From the NCBI RefSeq assembly GCF_000517125.1, contig NZ_KI912156.1, positions 126,290-190,289 on the forward strand: 64,000 nt of DNA. Reading direction: 5' to 3'. This DNA comes from Arthrobacter sp. MA-N2 (GTDB lineage: Bacteria; Actinomycetota; Actinomycetes; Actinomycetales; Micrococcaceae). Each line of letters opens with the position of its first letter. Within the stretch, counting starts at the first letter, position 1. Below are positions 1 to 6,885 of the stretch, piece after piece. A program made the translations under genes and the position numbers. The notes below the pieces were generated by a model, which saw only the letters and a program-made list of their open reading frames with translations, searched no databases and was not told the DNA's origin.

Positions 1-8
1 AGAATGTC

Positions 9-350
9 ATGAGCACCGAAATCCCACTTACCGCACCCGCGGAAAGCGCCGCGCCTGCGACGGTTTCCGTGCCTGTTTCCGCTCCCGCGCCGTCCGTGCA
101 CATGCCCTCCATGCACATGCCTTCGATACACACCCGCGCGATCATTACCTGGCTGGCCATCTTCCCGCTCGTCGCGATCGGCATGACCGCCCTCGGGCCG
201 CTCACCGAATACTGGCATCCAGCCCTCCGAGCCCTCGTCCTGACCCTCGTGGTGGTTCCAACGGCCGTTTACCTGGTTGTTCCCAAACTGCTCGCAGCTT
301 ACGGCTCCCTGAAAAGGCGGCGGGCACGGAAGGCCGGCGGCAGGGCCTAG
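9..350 (+). CDS. Small membrane protein, two TM segments
   Basis: The product is 113 aa and I do not recognise the family. The first 42 residues are rich in Ala, Pro, Ser and Val and include a short repeated HMPS-type motif (HMPSMHMPSIH). Two hydrophobic helices follow, at about residues 43-62 and 70-92, and the C-terminus is basic (KRRRARKAGGR). This fits an inner-membrane protein with a long low-complexity N-terminus and a positively charged cytoplasmic tail. The window begins 8 bases upstream, so the RBS and any upstream operon partner cannot be judged; an earlier start is possible but not visible. Confidence 0.6.
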   Translation: MSTEIPLTAPAESAAPATVSVPVSAPAPSVHMPSMHMPSIHTRAIITWLAIFPLVAIGMTALGPLTEYWHPALRALVLTLVVVPTAVYLVVPKLLAAYGSLKRRRARKAGGRA

Positions 351-554
351 CCTGAGGGGGTCCTGCGAAGGAAATCGCAGCAGGCGTCCGGTTCGAGCGA
401 GCTAACGTGAGCAAATGAACGCCACCGCATTGCGTTCGATCGTTTTCGATCCTCTTCGAAAGCTGGATCGAGCATGCGCTACCCCGGACTCCCGCGCACC
501 AGTTTTCAAATACCCGCCGCTTCGGTCCGGCGCAAGATCCGGAGCCTTGTGACT

Positions 555-582
555 TTGCCCATGCGGAAAGGCGTGTTAGTTT
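555..582 (+). promoter_or_regulatory. Possible promoter of the mini-gene/TPR/MFS/peptidase cassette
   Basis: A TTGCCC hexamer at 555 and TAGTTT at 577 are separated by 16 bp, about 50 bp before the mini-gene start. The match to a housekeeping actinobacterial promoter is moderate. The rest of 351-632 holds no gene that I can support; it contains several GATCG-rich short inverted repeats near 440-480. Confidence 0.3.
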
Positions 583-632
583 CCACGCGGAGGGCGGCAC
601 AGGGCCGTCCCTTCCATTGATTGGGGAAAAGA

Positions 633-710
633 ATGCAGCTCACGATTGACAAGCCCAAGGAACAGAAGATCGATTTCGCCGTACTCTACGGCGGTAAGTC
701 AGTCTTCTAG
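633..710 (+). CDS. 25-codon mini-gene, candidate precursor peptide
   Basis: A short ATG frame of 25 codons ends with TAG. The first 14 residues are charged (DKPKEQK within them). The tail IDFAVLYGGKSVF is hydrophobic and aromatic and carries a Gly-Gly at residues 20-21 followed by KSVF. The SD-like GGGGAAAAG ends just before the ATG. The frame is followed directly by a strong hairpin, and then by genes for a TPR protein, an MFS transporter and an S9-type hydrolase on the same strand. That layout (short highly translated gene, attenuator, protein genes, exporter, peptidase) is typical of precursor peptides of ribosomal natural products or signalling peptides. The peptide role is inference; no known precursor family is recognised. 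Confidence 0.55.
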   Translation: MQLTIDKPKEQKIDFAVLYGGKSVF

Positions 711-719
711 TTTTTCACC

Positions 720-750
720 CAGGGGTGCCGGCCACGAGCCGGTGCCCCTG
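720..750 (+). terminator. Attenuator-like hairpin after the mini-gene
   Basis: The arms CAGGGGTGCCGGC (720-732) and GCCGGTGCCCCTG (738-750) pair over 13 bp, including two G-U wobbles, around a 5-nt loop. It lies 9 bp after the mini-gene stop and 26 bp before the TPR gene. No U-tract follows, so partial termination or 3'-end stabilisation of the mini-gene transcript is more likely than full termination. Confidence 0.6.
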
Positions 751-776
751 GCCTTGACTAACCCAAAGGATCCCGC

Positions 777-2312
777 TTGATCTGTGTGAGTGCATCCCCC
801 CGTTCCCCCATCTCGTTCGGCGTCTTGAAGGCCATCCTGAAGTGTTACGGCTTGACGCCGGACACCCACCCAGACGAACTGTCACAGAGCCTTCGACTCG
901 TCTACCCCCTGAACACCCGGCTGGCTGCCAAGGTTCGGGCCGCCTCTACCAGCCTTACTGATGCTGCGACGTCCAATGAACAGATCCGGTTCTTCCAGCG
1001 CCAAAGGGCCCGGCGCAGCTATGTCAGGATTGCCGAACATATCGCACGCGAGTTCGGTTCCGTTGTAATCCGTGTGACCGCTGCCCAGGAACTGGACGTG
1101 CCCAGCCGGGAATTTTTGGAAGTGGCAGTTCGTGTGTGTGGCTGGTCCGTGCAGCTCTGCTTCGACAGCGACACCAACGCCCACCATCACGTTCCTTCCC
1201 CGGAGGAACAGCGTTTGCTAGACATGCTTTCCGCGTTCTCACTCGTGGAGCATGCGGGTCGAATCAGTTCGTTGGCGTTCGATTACGTCAATTCAGGAGA
1301 TGCCTGGACGGCGATCAGTCTCGGGCGCGTGTTACAGAATGTCGAGCACTCACCTCGCGTGTGGAACCTCTTGGCCATTGCCCACGCCATGGTGGATGAA
1401 ACAGTCCAGGCTGAGTTCTACTACGACCGCTGGGGCGCTTCGGGGCTTACCGTGGACGCAATCCGCGCTATCTATGGGAAAGCGATGCTCTATGCCCGAC
1501 ACCACCCAGCCGGGCTGCGTGACCTTAACCGCAGCGCCGATCTATTGAATCAAGCCTATGCGCTCATCCAGCAGCTGATTCCGGATGAGCGCGGCGAAGA
1601 TGCCGTCATCTTTGACGAGGTTTTCAATCGCAACGGCTTCGCACTCATTTTATTCCGCCGCGGCAACGTCGAGGAGGCCGTTCGGCTCCTCCGATGGGGC
1701 ATCGAGACTCTTACCGACACCGGAGAAAAGGTCGCAATCCACCGCACGGTTCTTATCTACAACCTTGCCCAGTGCTTCAAACAAGAGGGAAACCTAGAGG
1801 CCGCAATCGCAACCTACCGTGAGCTCCTGGAGGTTGATCCCCACATGCCCGAGTACCATCTGGAAGCAGCGAAGTGCCTTGCTGCGGCCGGTGACATCGG
1901 ATCTGCTCTGGCAGCCTGCCGCGCGGCGATTTCACTCGATGACACGCTGGCATCCGCATGGGCTCTCCTCGGAGTGTACGAGGGGGAAAACTCCTCGCAC
2001 GGAGCGGCGGCACAGGCGCACGCACGGGCCGCTTCCCTTGACCCCGGTACATGCACACACGCCACAAACCTCGTGTACAGCCTCATCCTTGCCGAACGTA
2101 TCGAAGAGGCCGTCAATTACATCGACGGATGGATAGACAGCACTCTCCCCCGGGAAGAGGCCGAGCGCAGAGCATCGTTAAGCGCAGAAATCTTTCTCCG
2201 GCAGGACCGCTATCCCGACGCCCTTGAACCCATCGACGCGGCTCTTGCCTTGTTCCCGGATTCACGCGTCTTGAACGCGAATCGCGAAGCTATCTTAAGC
2301 ATGACCGCATGA
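777..2312 (+). CDS. TPR-repeat protein of the mini-gene cassette
   Basis: The product is 511 aa. The TTG start is chosen because AAAGGA ends 6 bp upstream; GTG at 786 is the alternative. Residues 1-150 form a domain I do not recognise, with no clear helix-turn-helix or catalytic motif. From about residue 165, and most clearly from about 320 to 505, there are degenerate tetratricopeptide repeats (for example NLAQCFKQEGNLEAAIATY and EAAKCLAAAGDIGSALAAC). TPR superhelices bind short peptides or proteins, so a role in recognising the 25-aa product is plausible but inferred. The stop overlaps the next start (ATGA), which indicates translational coupling with the transporter gene. No signal peptide is seen, so it should be cytoplasmic. 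An RRNPP-like peptide sensor is an alternative, but a DNA-binding domain is not evident. Confidence 0.75.
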   Translation: MICVSASPRSPISFGVLKAILKCYGLTPDTHPDELSQSLRLVYPLNTRLAAKVRAASTSLTDAATSNEQIRFFQRQRARRSYVRIAEHIAREFGSVVIRVTAAQELDVPSREFLEVAVRVCGWSVQLCFDSDTNAHHHVPSPEEQRLLDMLSAFSLVEHAGRISSLAFDYVNSGDAWTAISLGRVLQNVEHSPRVWNLLAIAHAMVDETVQAEFYYDRWGASGLTVDAIRAIYGKAMLYARHHPAGLRDLNRSADLLNQAYALIQQLIPDERGEDAVIFDEVFNRNGFALILFRRGNVEEAVRLLRWGIETLTDTGEKVAIHRTVLIYNLAQCFKQEGNLEAAIATYRELLEVDPHMPEYHLEAAKCLAAAGDIGSALAACRAAISLDDTLASAWALLGVYEGENSSHGAAAQAHARAASLDPGTCTHATNLVYSLILAERIEEAVNYIDGWIDSTLPREEAERRASLSAEIFLRQDRYPDALEPIDAALALFPDSRVLNANREAILSMTA

Positions 2313-3499
2313 GGGTCGGCCTGCGGGGACAGCTTGGGGTCTTCACCGCCCTCTTTGCAGGGGGAATGTGGATGTCCAAAGTCGCACAACCACTCTATTT
2401 TGAGCAGCTGAATGCTCTCGTGGCGTTTGGCATCGGGTACGCGGTCATGGCGGTTGCCGGCGGGTTCTCCTTCGCCTGGGGCGCGTTCGCAGATCGCTTT
2501 GGCGGACTCAATTCCGTGCGGCTCGGGACGCTCATCTATGGTGTCGGGATCGCTGGCCGATTGTTCACCGACGTTGTTCTGGTGGTCATCTTCTCAGCGG
2601 TCGCAGGAGCAGGTGCTTCCCTTGTTCTAGTAGCAATCAGACCATGGGTCCGATCCACCGCGTCCGCGGAGGAGATCCCCAAGATTGTTGGAGCCCGGAA
2701 TCTCGGCAACCAAACCGGGGTGCTTCTTGGCACCGTCGGGGCTGCATCGATCTTCGCGCTGACGGCGACCCAAACAGCAGGAGCTCAATCTGCCTTGCTG
2801 ATTGCCCCGGCGCTCGTGGCCTTCGCGTTCATATGGGTGGTGGTTTCTCCCAAACCTTCAACTCGGTCTCTTGCAATTCCCGGGCCAGCGAAGCCCGAAC
2901 CGGACATCGACCGTCGCCAATACACGGCCTTGGCCTTGAAACTCGCGGCCATCGGCTTACTATCCGGCTTCTACGTCAGCCTGGTGGCACCATACCTGCC
3001 GTTGATTTTGACCAACGGCGGCGCCGCAGCTGCCCAGGCGGCCCTGACCATGGCACTTTTGAGCGTTGCTCAAATCGCCGCATCTTGGTTCCTCGCCCGC
3101 AGCAGCACCGGTAGCCGGCCCTTTGCGCTGTTCGCAGTATCCGAAGTTCTTACCGGAGTCATCACGCTCTCCGCCGCACTCGCATTGGGCCTCGGCGCAG
3201 CATGGATATCCGTGATCTTCATCGTCCGGGCGGTCTTCGTTGCCCTCGCGATCGCGTCAGAGGAGACAATCCAATATGCCGTTATCCCAGCAAAGGCTAC
3301 AGGCTTCATCTTCGGGATTTCACAATCGGCATTCCTGGTTGGCGATACCCTCGGTGGCGCGTTGGGCGCACCTCTATGGCTCAGTGCCGGACCGGAAGGA
3401 CTCCTGCTAACCGCAGGAATCATTACACTCCTCAATGCTGCGCTGCTGCCACTGCTGCTTCGCAACATGAGAATCGAGCCGATCGTGGCAGCAGCCTAA
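2309..3499 (+). CDS. MFS transporter, candidate peptide/product exporter
   Basis: The product is 396 aa with about 12 hydrophobic segments and the MFS cytoplasmic loop signature after TM2 (GAFADRFGG, about residues 57-65). There is a central loop near residues 190-210 between the two six-helix halves. It is a membrane carrier of the major facilitator superfamily; the substrate is not readable from sequence. The start ATG overlaps the stop of the TPR gene (ATGA) and the stop lies 2 bp before the hydrolase start, so the three genes are almost certainly one operon. By context it would export the product of the cassette or give self-protection. Confidence 0.82.
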   Translation: MRVGLRGQLGVFTALFAGGMWMSKVAQPLYFEQLNALVAFGIGYAVMAVAGGFSFAWGAFADRFGGLNSVRLGTLIYGVGIAGRLFTDVVLVVIFSAVAGAGASLVLVAIRPWVRSTASAEEIPKIVGARNLGNQTGVLLGTVGAASIFALTATQTAGAQSALLIAPALVAFAFIWVVVSPKPSTRSLAIPGPAKPEPDIDRRQYTALALKLAAIGLLSGFYVSLVAPYLPLILTNGGAAAAQAALTMALLSVAQIAASWFLARSSTGSRPFALFAVSEVLTGVITLSAALALGLGAAWISVIFIVRAVFVALAIASEETIQYAVIPAKATGFIFGISQSAFLVGDTLGGALGAPLWLSAGPEGLLLTAGIITLLNAALLPLLLRNMRIEPIVAAA

Positions 3500-3501
3500 T
3501 C

Positions 3502-5151
3502 ATGGCCATTGAGTCACTCTTCGACGAAGACCACCTCATCCCGATAGCTCTCCTAGAGAACACTCTCTTCGTCTTCAGCTCACTCGATGGTTGCCTCTAC
3601 CGCCTTTCACACCAAACCCCCAGACAAGTCGGCGAATACGAACCCGTGTGCCTGGCCGAGATCGAATCACCCTTCTGTGTTCCTGGCCATCCCTACATTT
3701 ATGACCTCGTTCACACGGCATCACTTGTGACCGTGCGGGAATATCCACTCACGGCCACCGGGATGGCCTCCCCCCGCTGCCGGGCTTATGAGGCCCCTCC
3801 AAAAGAAACCCACCAGCTCACCAGCCTCATCCCAGACGCCGCGGCGGCAACGCTGCGCATCGTTTTTGAACCCACCGCCCCGAACAGCCCCTGCCTTTTC
3901 ACCGACGTCCAATCCGGAATTACACAGCCTCTCGAGACCGTGAGGGGCACACCAAGATGCGTACTCTCTGACGGAACAGTCGTCAGCGACTCAGACGGCC
4001 GGTGGAGCATTGGCAGTGACGCGAACCCACAAGGACACGGGGACGGCACAGTGATCGCAACGGCTTCCCACTTCGTCATCGTCAGAATGTCGGATAAGTC
4101 GGGAATCTGGTTTTCCATGGTGCGAACGGCCGGAGAATCAGACATTGAACCTCCATGCGGCTGGACAATAGTTTCCCTGGCGGCCTCCGACAAAACGGTC
4201 ATCGCCTACGCCATCCATCCGAAAAAAGGACAAAGACTGCTGAAGGCCGAACCAGACAATTTGACCTTCAGCCTCATGGACTCCCCCTGCGGAACATCGC
4301 AGGTCTTTGGCATGGGAGCGGCATTCGAGCCGGTGGTCCGCTCAACAGGGCTCCTGATCGGATCACTGTGGCAGACACAGCGAACAAGGCTGCCGGGCAT
4401 CGCCTTTGCAAAGAATAATCTGAGTCTTGAATACATCACGCCAGCCGAGGTGCCATGCGTTTATGTACGGCGAAAAGAATCACGCGCCAATGAAATCATC
4501 GTCTCTTTACATGGTGGCCCGGACAGCCACGAGCTCGATGACCTCAGATACGGCGGCATCTACTGGGACGCTCTCGATGCCGGCTTTGACGTGCTCATCA
4601 CCAATTACCCCGGATCTGCAGGTTTCGGCGCTGAATACCAGGAACATGCTTGGAAGAACTGGGACGCGGCGGTCCTTCAAACCGCAGACGCGATTAATGA
4701 ATTCGCAGCAGCAAAGGGCGTGTCAGGGATTTCAATCTTCGGCGTCAGTTTCGGTGCCTGGATGGGACTCCAATTATCCAGGCACGTCAAAACAAGACGG
4801 CTCGTCGCGATGTCTCCTCTCCTCAACCTCACCCAGCACATCCAGCTACACCAGGACGAGGACCACAACTTTCGGTCCTGGGCGGAAGAACGCTTCACTC
4901 AACTCGGGGAAAAATCCCTCAACGGAGAACGATATGCCTTGGCCTGCCCGGTTCCCGTTGTGATCCTTGCCCCTGAGCGAGACGAAATCGTCCTGCCGGC
5001 ATCCACCCAAAACTCGGTACTCGCCGCCACCAGCGCGTGCAGACAATGGACAACCATCACCGTCCCCGGAAACCATTACCCGCATACCTCCGCGGAGGCG
5101 GCTCAGCGATGGACAGTGCTCTCAAACGCCCTCACCACGAACGAATGTTAA
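3502..5151 (+). CDS. S9-family (prolyl oligopeptidase-like) serine hydrolase
   Basis: The product is 549 aa, starting at ATG 3502, two bases after the MFS stop; the frame is open further upstream but would overlap the MFS gene by 300 bp. The N-terminal ~300 residues are beta-rich, as in a propeller. The C-terminal alpha/beta-hydrolase has the oxyanion motif HGGP (337-340), the nucleophile elbow GVSFG with Ser416, and a likely Asp494 and His525 (GNHYPH), so the catalytic triad looks complete. There is no signal peptide, which suggests cytoplasmic action. S9 enzymes cleave small peptides, and some relatives macrocyclise ribosomal peptides, so maturation, cyclisation or detoxification of the mini-gene product are reasonable roles. 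These are inferences from context. Confidence 0.85.
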   Translation: MAIESLFDEDHLIPIALLENTLFVFSSLDGCLYRLSHQTPRQVGEYEPVCLAEIESPFCVPGHPYIYDLVHTASLVTVREYPLTATGMASPRCRAYEAPPKETHQLTSLIPDAAAATLRIVFEPTAPNSPCLFTDVQSGITQPLETVRGTPRCVLSDGTVVSDSDGRWSIGSDANPQGHGDGTVIATASHFVIVRMSDKSGIWFSMVRTAGESDIEPPCGWTIVSLAASDKTVIAYAIHPKKGQRLLKAEPDNLTFSLMDSPCGTSQVFGMGAAFEPVVRSTGLLIGSLWQTQRTRLPGIAFAKNNLSLEYITPAEVPCVYVRRKESRANEIIVSLHGGPDSHELDDLRYGGIYWDALDAGFDVLITNYPGSAGFGAEYQEHAWKNWDAAVLQTADAINEFAAAKGVSGISIFGVSFGAWMGLQLSRHVKTRRLVAMSPLLNLTQHIQLHQDEDHNFRSWAEERFTQLGEKSLNGERYALACPVPVVILAPERDEIVLPASTQNSVLAATSACRQWTTITVPGNHYPHTSAEAAQRWTVLSNALTTNEC

Positions 5152-5243
5152 TAGCAGCGCACGATTTGACCCCTTTCCTCCAACGACCCCTGTGTCACGC
5201 ATCACCCGGCGATCGAGCGGGCACGCGCTAAACTTGTCACGTT

Positions 5244-5672
5244 ATGAACCGCACAATGTTTAAGTCCAAGATCCACCGCGCCACGGTGACCCATGCCGAT
5301 TTGCACTATGTCGGTTCAGTGACGGTCGACCTGGATCTGCTGGATGCCGCGGATATCCTCCCGGGTGAGCTTGTCTCCATTGTTGACGTGACCAATGGCG
5401 CGCGCCTCGAGACGTACACGATCGCCGGCGAACGTGGTTCCGGCGTCATCGGCATCAACGGTGCCGCCGCTCACTTGGTGCACGTGGGCGACGTCGTCAT
5501 CCTGATCACCTATGCGGAGATGACCACGGAAGAGGCGAGGGCCTACCAGCCCAAGGTTGTCCACGTGGACAGGTCCAACAAAATCGTCCAGCTCGGCAGC
5601 GATCCCGCCGAGGGGATCACCCCGGGCATCATGCGCCCGCCGCACGCCCTCAACAACGCGGACCTGAACTAG
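5244..5672 (+). CDS. panD: Aspartate 1-decarboxylase proenzyme PanD
   Basis: The product is 142 aa, slightly longer than typical PanD. It converts L-aspartate to beta-alanine for pantothenate and CoA synthesis. The proenzyme self-cleaves between Gly24 and Ser25 (YVGSVTVD) to form the pyruvoyl cofactor, and this site is intact. Lys9 (FKSKIHR), the motif VTHADLHY and the central NGAAAH block are typical. The MNRTM start aligns with other PanD starts. It lies 92 bp after the hydrolase with its own intergenic region (TAAACT at 5229 is a possible -10), so it is probably a separate transcription unit. Confidence 0.95.
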   Translation: MNRTMFKSKIHRATVTHADLHYVGSVTVDLDLLDAADILPGELVSIVDVTNGARLETYTIAGERGSGVIGINGAAAHLVHVGDVVILITYAEMTTEEARAYQPKVVHVDRSNKIVQLGSDPAEGITPGIMRPPHALNNADLN

Positions 5673-5745
5673 GGTTCCCTGCCGCTTCCCCTCCGGGGCA
5701 CCCCCATGACGCAGTCCACATGCCGGAACACCCCGCCGTCGGGCC

Positions 5746-5773
5746 TTACAGGCAAATAAAGCTGATTTAGGCT
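5746..5773 (+). promoter_or_regulatory. Promoter upstream of the AEC permease gene
   Basis: TTACAG (5746-5751) and TAGGCT (5768-5773) are separated by 16 bp, about 50 bp before the GTG start at 5824. Confidence 0.4.
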
Positions 5774-5823
5774 GGGACCGTGAACCCACGCCACACCGCG
5801 CCCATCCCCCTCCGGATGCCGTA

Positions 5824-6750
5824 GTGCTGGGCGTCCTTTCCGGCTTCTTCGTGGTGTGGGCCATCATTCTGGTGGGCATGTTCGTCGGCAAGCGCGGGAT
5901 CCTGGGGGACAATGCGCGTTCGGTCCTGAGCGGGCTGACGTTCTTCGTCGCAAGTCCTGCGCTCCTCTTTGAAACCTTGGGCAAGGCCCGTCTTCACGAC
6001 GTCTTCGCGGCGCCACTCCTGGTCACGGCCGTGGGCGCGATAGCTACAGGCACCTTCTTCTTCGTCATCGTGAAGTTCTGGCTCAAACGATCCTTGCCCG
6101 AATCGCTCATGTCCTCCATGAGCGCATCCCTGGCCAACTCCGCGAACCTCGGCATCCCCATCGCGGTGTTCGTCCTGGGAGACGCGAGCTATGTGGCGCC
6201 GCTGCTGATCTTCCAGCTCGCGTTTTTCACGCCTATGTATCTGATGGCCCTCGACGCCAGCACCAGCAGCCACCGCACCACTCCGCTACGGTTCGTTGTG
6301 ATGATCGTGCGGAACCCCATGATCGTGGGTTCGGCACTCGGCTTGGTGGTGGCCGGCACGGGTTGGCAAGTTCCCTCGCTCGTCATGGAGCCGATCCATT
6401 TAATCGGCGGGGCCGCCATTCCCGCGATGCTGATGGCATTCGGGATGAGCCTGAACGGTTCGAGGCCGCTGCAAAAGGACACTGGCCGAAGGATTGACAC
6501 CTTGCTCGCGAGCGGGTTCAAGCTGTTCGTCCACCCCACGATGGCGTACCTCTTCGCCCGCTTCGCCCTGGGCCTGGAGGGTCACGCATTGTTCGCCGTG
6601 GTAGTCACGTCGGCCCTGCCTACGGCGCAGAACGTCTTCGTGGCCGCCACTCGCTACAACACGGGAATCACCGTCGCGAAGGACACCGTCCTTGTCACCA
6701 CCGTCGTGGCCGTCCCAGCGATGATCGCCGTCGCGCTTTTACTCACCTAA
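5824..6750 (+). CDS. AEC-family (auxin efflux carrier-like) transporter
   Basis: The product is 308 aa with about 10 hydrophobic segments. It belongs to the AEC family by its two five-helix halves and the characteristic NSANLGIPIAVFVLGD segment near residue 97-115. In bacteria such proteins carry organic acids, for example malate; the substrate here is unknown. The start is GTG 5824; a stop codon lies just upstream in frame, which fixes the start region. The gene is followed by a palindromic repeat that may act as its terminator. Confidence 0.85.
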   Translation: MLGVLSGFFVVWAIILVGMFVGKRGILGDNARSVLSGLTFFVASPALLFETLGKARLHDVFAAPLLVTAVGAIATGTFFFVIVKFWLKRSLPESLMSSMSASLANSANLGIPIAVFVLGDASYVAPLLIFQLAFFTPMYLMALDASTSSHRTTPLRFVVMIVRNPMIVGSALGLVVAGTGWQVPSLVMEPIHLIGGAAIPAMLMAFGMSLNGSRPLQKDTGRRIDTLLASGFKLFVHPTMAYLFARFALGLEGHALFAVVVTSALPTAQNVFVAATRYNTGITVAKDTVLVTTVVAVPAMIAVALLLT

Positions 6751-6751
6751 G

Positions 6752-6821
6752 CACCCAACTGACTCGCAGTTGTTGTCGTTATGAGCCCTCTAAACGACAA
6801 CAAGTGCGAGTTAGTTGGGTG
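6752..6821. repeat. Palindromic repeat, family 1, copy A (70 bp)
   Basis: This is a near-perfect inverted repeat: the left arm begins CACCCAACTGACTCGCA and the right arm ends TGCGAGTTAGTTGGGTG, with inner TTGTTGTCG/CGACAACAA. About 27 of 29 arm positions pair. A second copy of the same length lies at 24523-24592. It begins 1 bp after the AEC stop codon, so it may also act as a bidirectional terminator between convergent genes. Confidence 0.85.
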
Positions 6822-6880
6822 GGGGCGCGTTAGTTGGGTGGGGGGCGAGTCCGTTGGGTGGCGGGCGGGTTAATTGGGCA
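6821..6880. repeat. Three degenerate 20-bp tandem units
   Basis: The units start at 6821, 6841 and 6861 and each ends in a TTGGGTG-like core (GTTAGTTGGGTG, GTCCGTTGGGTG, GTTAATTGGGCA). The core equals the outer arm of the palindrome immediately to the left, so the array looks like a slippage expansion of the repeat end. It ends 5 bp before the stop codon of the minus-strand gene. Confidence 0.75.
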
Positions 6881-6885
6881 CGTCG

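Noticed and set aside
202..600. Minus-strand frame upstream of the mini-gene
   Set aside because: Composition is Arg/Pro/Ser-rich without a domain, it covers the end of the first gene, and no RBS is seen.
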